Source of the DNA: Pseudomonadota bacterium
GTDB lineage: Bacteria > Pseudomonadota > Gammaproteobacteria > Xanthomonadales > Xanthomonadaceae
Length of the DNA stretch: 9,303 nt
Assembly (NCBI GenBank): GCA_023423675.1
Contig: JAFAFD010000433.1
Location: 1 to 9,303, forward strand
Reading direction: 5' to 3'
Shown here one piece after another: positions 5,955 through 9,303 of this stretch. Below the pieces are notes generated by a model. It saw only the letters and a list, made by a program, of their open reading frames with translations. It was not told the origin of the DNA and ran no database searches. Within the stretch, counting starts at the first letter, position 1, and each line of letters opens with the position of its first letter. Both the position numbers and the translations under genes were made by a program.

Positions 5955-7412
5955 TCACTCAGCCTTGGCCGCCTCGGCATTCCACGCCGCCACCTTGGCC
6001 TTGGTGTCGGCCAGCATCTTGTCCAGCGCCGCGCGGTCATACACGGTGCCGCGCAGGATCACGCTGTCGATCTTCTCGGTCGCGGCGATGTCCTGCAGCG
6101 GGTTGGCGGTCAGCAGCACCAGGTCGGCCGCCTTGCCGCTGGCGACGCCACCGTAGCGGTCCATCTGGCCGAACCATGCCGGGCCCGAACGCGTGGCCGC
6201 CGACAGCGCCTGCGGCGCGCTCAGGCCTTCCTTCACGAACAGCTGCAGTTCCTGGTGCAACGCAATGCCCGGGAAGTTGTACGAGTTGAGGAAGCCGGCG
6301 TCGGTACCGGCAATGATCGTCACGCCCGCTTCCTGCAGCATCGGCAGCACCGAGGCCACCTGGTGGTACTGCGCGTGGCGCGCTTCGATCTGCGCCGGGG
6401 TCGCCTTGGCCGCGCGATCCACGCGCCACTGGTAGGTCGCACGCAGGCCCGGGCCGATGTAGGCCAGGTACGGATCGTTGGCGTGGTCATCCTGATCGAG
6501 GAAGTCGAGGATGCGGCCGCCATTGAGGGTCGGGGTGACGAACACGCCGCGCTTGGCGAAGTCGCGGTAGGCGTGCATCGCCGTATCGTGGTCGAAGCTG
6601 GCATCCAGGCGGCGGTTGGCCTCGGCGCGGTCGATGCGGCCGGCACCGAAATCGGCGGCGATCTGCGCTTCATCCTTGCTGCCGGCCTTGAACGCGTAAT
6701 CCAGATGCTCGATTGAGGCGAGGCCGGCATCGACTGCCTGTTCGACGGTCAGCGCCATCGGGATATGGCCCGAGGCCTTGAAGCCGGCCTTGCGCGCGGC
6801 GCTGGCCGAATACAGGAACAGCTCCGGCTTCAGCGTGCTGTCGGTGATCTTCACGAAATCGACCTTGTCGTGCTGCAGGCGGGTGATCGCCTTGTCGACG
6901 TCGGCCTCGCTGCCCACTTCGATGGTGCCCTTCCAGACCGGCTTGATGCCTTCGATCTTGGCGCCGGAGCTGAGCAGGCGCGGCCCGAACAGCGTGCCGT
7001 TGGCGATCTCACCACGCCACTGCAGCACCTGCTCCGGCAGGTCGCCCGAGCAGTCGCGCACGGTGGTGATGCCATGGGCGATGTACAGCGGCAGCAGCGC
7101 CTTGTTCTCTTCGATGAGGGCCGGCCCGCCGCCGAAGTGCACGTGCATGTCCCACAGTCCCGGGATCAGGTACTTGCCCTTGGCGTCGATCTGGCGGCTG
7201 GCGCTCCACTGGCTGCGCAGCTGCGCATCGGGACCGACGGCGACGATGTCGTCGCCCCGGATCACCACGCTCTGCCCCGGCAGGCTGCGTGCGTGTTCGA
7301 CATCGACCACGGTGGCGTTGCGGATCAGCAGGTCGGCACGCTCGGCAGCGGAAGCCGACAACGGTGCGACGGCAAGGAGGATCGCAAGGGACAACGGACG
7401 GGACTGGAACAT
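5955..7412 (-). CDS. Exported metal-dependent amidohydrolase (imidazolonepropionase/prolidase-like)
   Basis: This 485-residue protein carries a signal peptide (MFQSRPLSLAILLAVAPLSASA, cleavage near residue 22), so it probably works in the periplasm. The amidohydrolase metal ligands are all visible in order: HVH at 90-92 (DMHVHFGG), Lys188 in FVKIT (the likely carboxylated lysine), His216 (ASGHIP), His236 (IEHLDY) and Asp371 (AGTDAG). The C-terminal GKAADLVLLTANPLQDI is the beta-sandwich return strand typical of the superfamily. This pattern fits binuclear-zinc enzymes that cut Xaa-Pro or Xaa-Arg dipeptides and N-acyl amides; secreted relatives include ochratoxin-hydrolysing enzymes, but the substrate cannot be deduced. 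The start at 7412-7410 has an AGGA (7424-7421) at 8-nt spacing. It lies 52 bp after the ankyrin lipoprotein gene on the same strand, suggesting one transcript. Confidence 0.88.
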   Translation of the reverse strand: MFQSRPLSLAILLAVAPLSASAAERADLLIRNATVVDVEHARSLPGQSVVIRGDDIVAVGPDAQLRSQWSASRQIDAKGKYLIPGLWDMHVHFGGGPALIEENKALLPLYIAHGITTVRDCSGDLPEQVLQWRGEIANGTLFGPRLLSSGAKIEGIKPVWKGTIEVGSEADVDKAITRLQHDKVDFVKITDSTLKPELFLYSASAARKAGFKASGHIPMALTVEQAVDAGLASIEHLDYAFKAGSKDEAQIAADFGAGRIDRAEANRRLDASFDHDTAMHAYRDFAKRGVFVTPTLNGGRILDFLDQDDHANDPYLAYIGPGLRATYQWRVDRAAKATPAQIEARHAQYHQVASVLPMLQEAGVTIIAGTDAGFLNSYNFPGIALHQELQLFVKEGLSAPQALSAATRSGPAWFGQMDRYGGVASGKAADLVLLTANPLQDIAATEKIDSVILRGTVYDRAALDKMLADTKAKVAAWNAEAAKAE

Positions 7413-7464
7413 GGATGGCGTCCTGGTGGGCGCGCGTAACGCGCAGGGTGGAAGGGGTCAGGGT

Positions 7465-8163
7465 TCAGCGGCTGGCGCCAGCGCTGCGCAGCAGGGTTTC
7501 AATGCGGGTGTAGCCACGCTGGCGTGCGTGCATCAGCGGCGTCACGCCATCGCCATCGGCCAGTTCGGGATTGGCGCCGGCGTCGAGCAGCAGCTGCACG
7601 ATCTGCACATGGCGCGGGCCACCATCGCCGAGCAGGATCGCTTCCAGCAGTGCGGTCCAGTGCAGGCGGTTGACATGGTCCACCGCCACGCCCGCGCGCA
7701 GCAGCGTGCGCACGGTGGCCACATGGCCGCGTTCGGCCGCAGGAATCAGGGCGGTGCCGCCGTAGCGGTTGGTGCTGCGCAGGTCGGCACCGTGGGCCAG
7801 GGTCAGCGCGAGAATGTCATCCAGGCCGCGCGCGCCGGCATACAGGTAAGCGCTGTCCTGCATCGCATCCTTGGCGTTGACGTCGGCACCGGCTTCGATC
7901 AGTTCGCGTGCGGCATCGACGTGGTTGCCGTGGGTCGCCAGCAGCAGTGCGGTGCGGCCCTGCCCATCGCGCGATTCCAGATCGGCGCCGTCCTCCACTG
8001 CCGTACGCACGGCGGCGGCATCGCCTCGCGCGGCCGCATCGCGCAGGCGCGCATCGGCCGTGCCGGCCGTGGCCGAACAGCCAGGTAGCACCATCGCCAA
8101 CAGGCACAGCAGCAACAGGCGACCCAGCGGGCCGGGCAAACGAGGGCGACGAGCGATGCGCAT
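7465..8163 (-). CDS. Ankyrin-repeat lipoprotein
   Basis: This 232-residue protein begins with basic residues, a Leu-rich hydrophobic stretch (15-27) and the lipobox-like VLPGC, so Cys29 is the probable lipidation site. Residue +2 is Ser, which would favour outer-membrane sorting. About five to six ankyrin repeats fill residues 38-230, for example GRTALLLATHGNHVDAAREL (69-88) followed by GADVNAKD, GGTALIPAAERGHVATVRTL (135-154), and GVTPLMHARQRGYTRIETLL (206-225). Ankyrin repeats bind protein partners. The ATG at 8163-8161 has GGAG at 8-nt spacing; the much longer upstream extension of the frame is antisense to the LysR gene and rejected. It is the first gene of a probable two-gene unit with the amidohydrolase and diverges from the LysR gene. 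Confidence 0.88.
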   Translation of the reverse strand: MRIARRPRLPGPLGRLLLLCLLAMVLPGCSATAGTADARLRDAAARGDAAAVRTAVEDGADLESRDGQGRTALLLATHGNHVDAARELIEAGADVNAKDAMQDSAYLYAGARGLDDILALTLAHGADLRSTNRYGGTALIPAAERGHVATVRTLLRAGVAVDHVNRLHWTALLEAILLGDGGPRHVQIVQLLLDAGANPELADGDGVTPLMHARQRGYTRIETLLRSAGASR

Positions 8164-8256
8164 CTGCGGTTCTCCGGTGCAGCGGGGCGCCGTGCTTGCC
8201 GCCCCCTGCCCTGCATGGTAGAAGTCGCCACGTGCATCCAGAAGTGAAATGTTCAA
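8164..8256. promoter_or_regulatory. Divergent promoter region between the ankyrin lipoprotein and LysR genes
   Basis: These 93 bp must drive both directions. TGAA-ATG-TTCA (8245-8255) is a small palindrome just before the LysR ATG. AGAAGT occurs twice as a direct repeat (8219-8224 and 8240-8245), two helical turns apart. Both are possible LysR-type contact sites, but neither fits the T-N11-A pattern exactly. TACCAT on the minus strand (about 8220-8215) is a possible -10 for the ankyrin gene; no convincing -35 was found. Confidence 0.4.
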
Positions 8257-9138
8257 ATGCAAGACAGTGCCAAATCGAATAGAACGCTGTTCGAACTGGA
8301 CCTGCTGCGTGCGCTGGTGATGGTGGCCGACTGCGGCAGTTTCACCACTGCTGCCACCCGCCTGCATTCCACTCAGTCCACGGTCAGCCAGAAGGTGCGG
8401 CGGCTGGAGGAGCTGGCCGGGCACCGCCTGCTCGAACGCGGCCACCGCGACGTGCACCCCACCGATGCCGGCCACACGCTGCTGGGTTACGCCCGGCGCA
8501 TGCTCGACCTGAACGAGGAAATGGTCCAGGCCCTGGCCGGCGCCACGGTGGAAACGGCGGTACGCATCGGCGTGCCGGAGGATTTCGTCAACGCGCAGAC
8601 CACGCGGATGCTGGCCGCGTTCAGCCGCCGCCACCCGCAGGTGAAGCTGGAGATCAGCAGCGGGCTGAGCCGCGACCTGGCGCATGGCTTCGACCATGGC
8701 GAGCTGGACCTGGTGCTGGTCAAGCAGCGCCGCAACACGCGCCAGGCGGTGCACTGCCGGCGCGAGCCGATGCACTGGATCGACAGCCAGCGCAGCAGCA
8801 GCCTGCAGCTGGATCCGCTGCCGCTGGTGACCTTTCCGCCGCGCGGCCTGTACCGCGACGAGATGATCCAGGCAGTGGAGGCACTGGGCCTGCGCTGGCG
8901 CATCGCGTTCACCAGTTCGTCGCTGAGCGGCATCCAGGGGGCGGTGGCCGATGGCATCGGCATCAGCCTGCTGCCGCGGCGCGCGGTTAACCGCGAGCAC
9001 CGCGTCATCGATGGCGAGCGTGGCCTGCCGGTGGTGGAGAACTATGAGATCGGGCTGCTGCATCGGCCGGATGCGGATGATGCGGTGCGCGCGCTCGCCG
9101 CCGAGCTCTGGCGGCAGGTCCAGCGCGAGGCGAAGTAG
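8257..9138 (+). CDS. LysR-type transcriptional regulator
   Basis: This 293-residue protein has the classic LysR layout. An N-terminal winged helix-turn-helix lies at residues 13-72 (LDLLRALVMVADCGSFTTAA, then TQSTVSQKVRRLEEL and a TDAG wing end). A linker helix runs to about 95, and a ligand-binding domain from about 100 to 288 starts at VRIGVPEDF. The length is normal for the family. Such regulators bind DNA as tetramers and respond to a small-molecule co-inducer. It is transcribed divergently from the ankyrin lipoprotein-amidohydrolase unit, the usual arrangement with a target operon, so control of that unit plus autoregulation is the best inference. The Shine-Dalgarno is weak (GAAGTGA). 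The effector is unknown. Confidence 0.93.
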   Translation: MQDSAKSNRTLFELDLLRALVMVADCGSFTTAATRLHSTQSTVSQKVRRLEELAGHRLLERGHRDVHPTDAGHTLLGYARRMLDLNEEMVQALAGATVETAVRIGVPEDFVNAQTTRMLAAFSRRHPQVKLEISSGLSRDLAHGFDHGELDLVLVKQRRNTRQAVHCRREPMHWIDSQRSSSLQLDPLPLVTFPPRGLYRDEMIQAVEALGLRWRIAFTSSSLSGIQGAVADGIGISLLPRRAVNREHRVIDGERGLPVVENYEIGLLHRPDADDAVRALAAELWRQVQREAK

Positions 9139-9144
9139 TGTTTG

Positions 9145-9161
9145 GCAGGGCTGCGCCCTGC
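9145..9161. terminator. Short GC hairpin after the LysR gene
   Basis: GCAGGGC and GCCCTGC pair perfectly around TGC, 7 bp after the LysR stop codon. No T-tract follows, so as an intrinsic terminator it is weak. It may equally be part of the repeat cluster that follows. Confidence 0.4.
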
Positions 9162-9168
9162 GCCTGCG

Positions 9169-9191
9169 GTAGTGCCGACCGCTGGCCGGCA
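9169..9191 (+). repeat. SMAG-like GTAG stem-loop
   Basis: GTAG at 9169-9172 is followed by TGCCGACC, a GCT loop and GGCCGGCA, an 8-bp stem with one A/C mismatch. This is the same design as the pair at 4556-4625 but a different stem sequence (TGCCGGCC type), as expected for another SMAG subfamily. It stands as a single unit. Confidence 0.7.
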
Positions 9192-9303
9192 ACTTCAAAA
9201 GCAGAAGCTGGCTTTCCGTGGGTTGGCGGGGTGGGTCCGGTTGAGGGGGACGCTGCAAGTACGTCCATGTAAGCTCGGTCGCCGCGTCCATGCGGCTCAC
9301 GCC
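9192..9303. repeat. Probable dispersed intergenic repeat, cut by the window end
   Basis: No gene is supported here. The stretch 9238-9303 (ACGCTGCAAGTACGTCCATG, then GCTCGGTCGCCGC and a GCCGC/GCGGC stem around GTCCAT at about 9270-9295) resembles a sequence I associate with many Stenotrophomonas intergenic regions. This is from memory and needs a copy-number search. Confidence 0.4.

Noticed and set aside
5761..5958. N-terminal extension of the DUF4124-like protein
   Set aside because: GGAGGA with 6-nt spacing and a signal peptide fix the start at 5760. The extension is Arg/Cys-rich and non-protein-like.
8164..9300. N-terminal extension of the ankyrin protein to 611 residues
   Set aside because: The extension is antisense to the LysR gene, lacks protein character, and a good Shine-Dalgarno plus lipoprotein signal marks the start at 8163.
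1..9303. A complete new defence or mobile system
   Set aside because: The intact genes are ordinary envelope, transport, hydrolase and regulator families. No nuclease, helicase, reverse transcriptase, integrase or transposase motif was seen on either strand.

Overview
The window is high-GC DNA with the look of a gamma-proteobacterium of the Xanthomonadaceae, most probably Stenotrophomonas. This rests on the gene set, strong G/C third-position bias, and intergenic stem-loops that begin with GTAG, like the SMAG (REP-type) elements known from S. maltophilia. Assignment to genus is inference; no database was searched.

Left part (1-4551). A 5'-partial M14 zinc carboxypeptidase gene (minus strand, running off the left edge) diverges from a complete TonB-dependent outer-membrane receptor gene of the ferric-citrate FecA type. 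The 142-bp divergent region holds a perfect 8-bp-arm palindrome next to a Fur-box-like sequence. Downstream on the same strand is a ClC-family chloride channel/transporter gene with a C-terminal CBS-like pair and unusual signature motifs. Its start codon is directly preceded by a perfect 9-bp hairpin with a TATCAT loop.

Middle part (4552-5954). After a perfect 26-bp inverted pair of SMAG-like elements comes a scrambled stretch. On the minus strand there are pieces of a trimeric autotransporter adhesin (YadA-like head/neck motifs), split over two or three frames. They are fused to an unrelated helical C-terminus. On the plus strand lies a 5'-truncated coiled-coil C-terminus with its own stop codon and a terminator-like hairpin. 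This looks like a decayed, rearranged adhesin locus. It is followed by a small intact exported DUF4124-like protein gene (minus strand).

Right part (5955-9303). A two-gene minus-strand unit encodes an ankyrin-repeat lipoprotein followed by an exported metal-dependent amidohydrolase. It diverges from a LysR-type regulator gene, the natural candidate for its controller. The last 160 bp carry two stem-loops, one SMAG-like, and what looks like the start of another dispersed intergenic repeat.

Overall this is mostly envelope and periplasmic chromosomal content (iron uptake, anion transport, peptide or amide hydrolysis) with one remodelled adhesin scar. I see no phage, IS element, CRISPR array, RNA gene or convincing new defence system. 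The most unusual items are the adhesin scar, the divergent ClC motifs and the hairpin at the ClC start.
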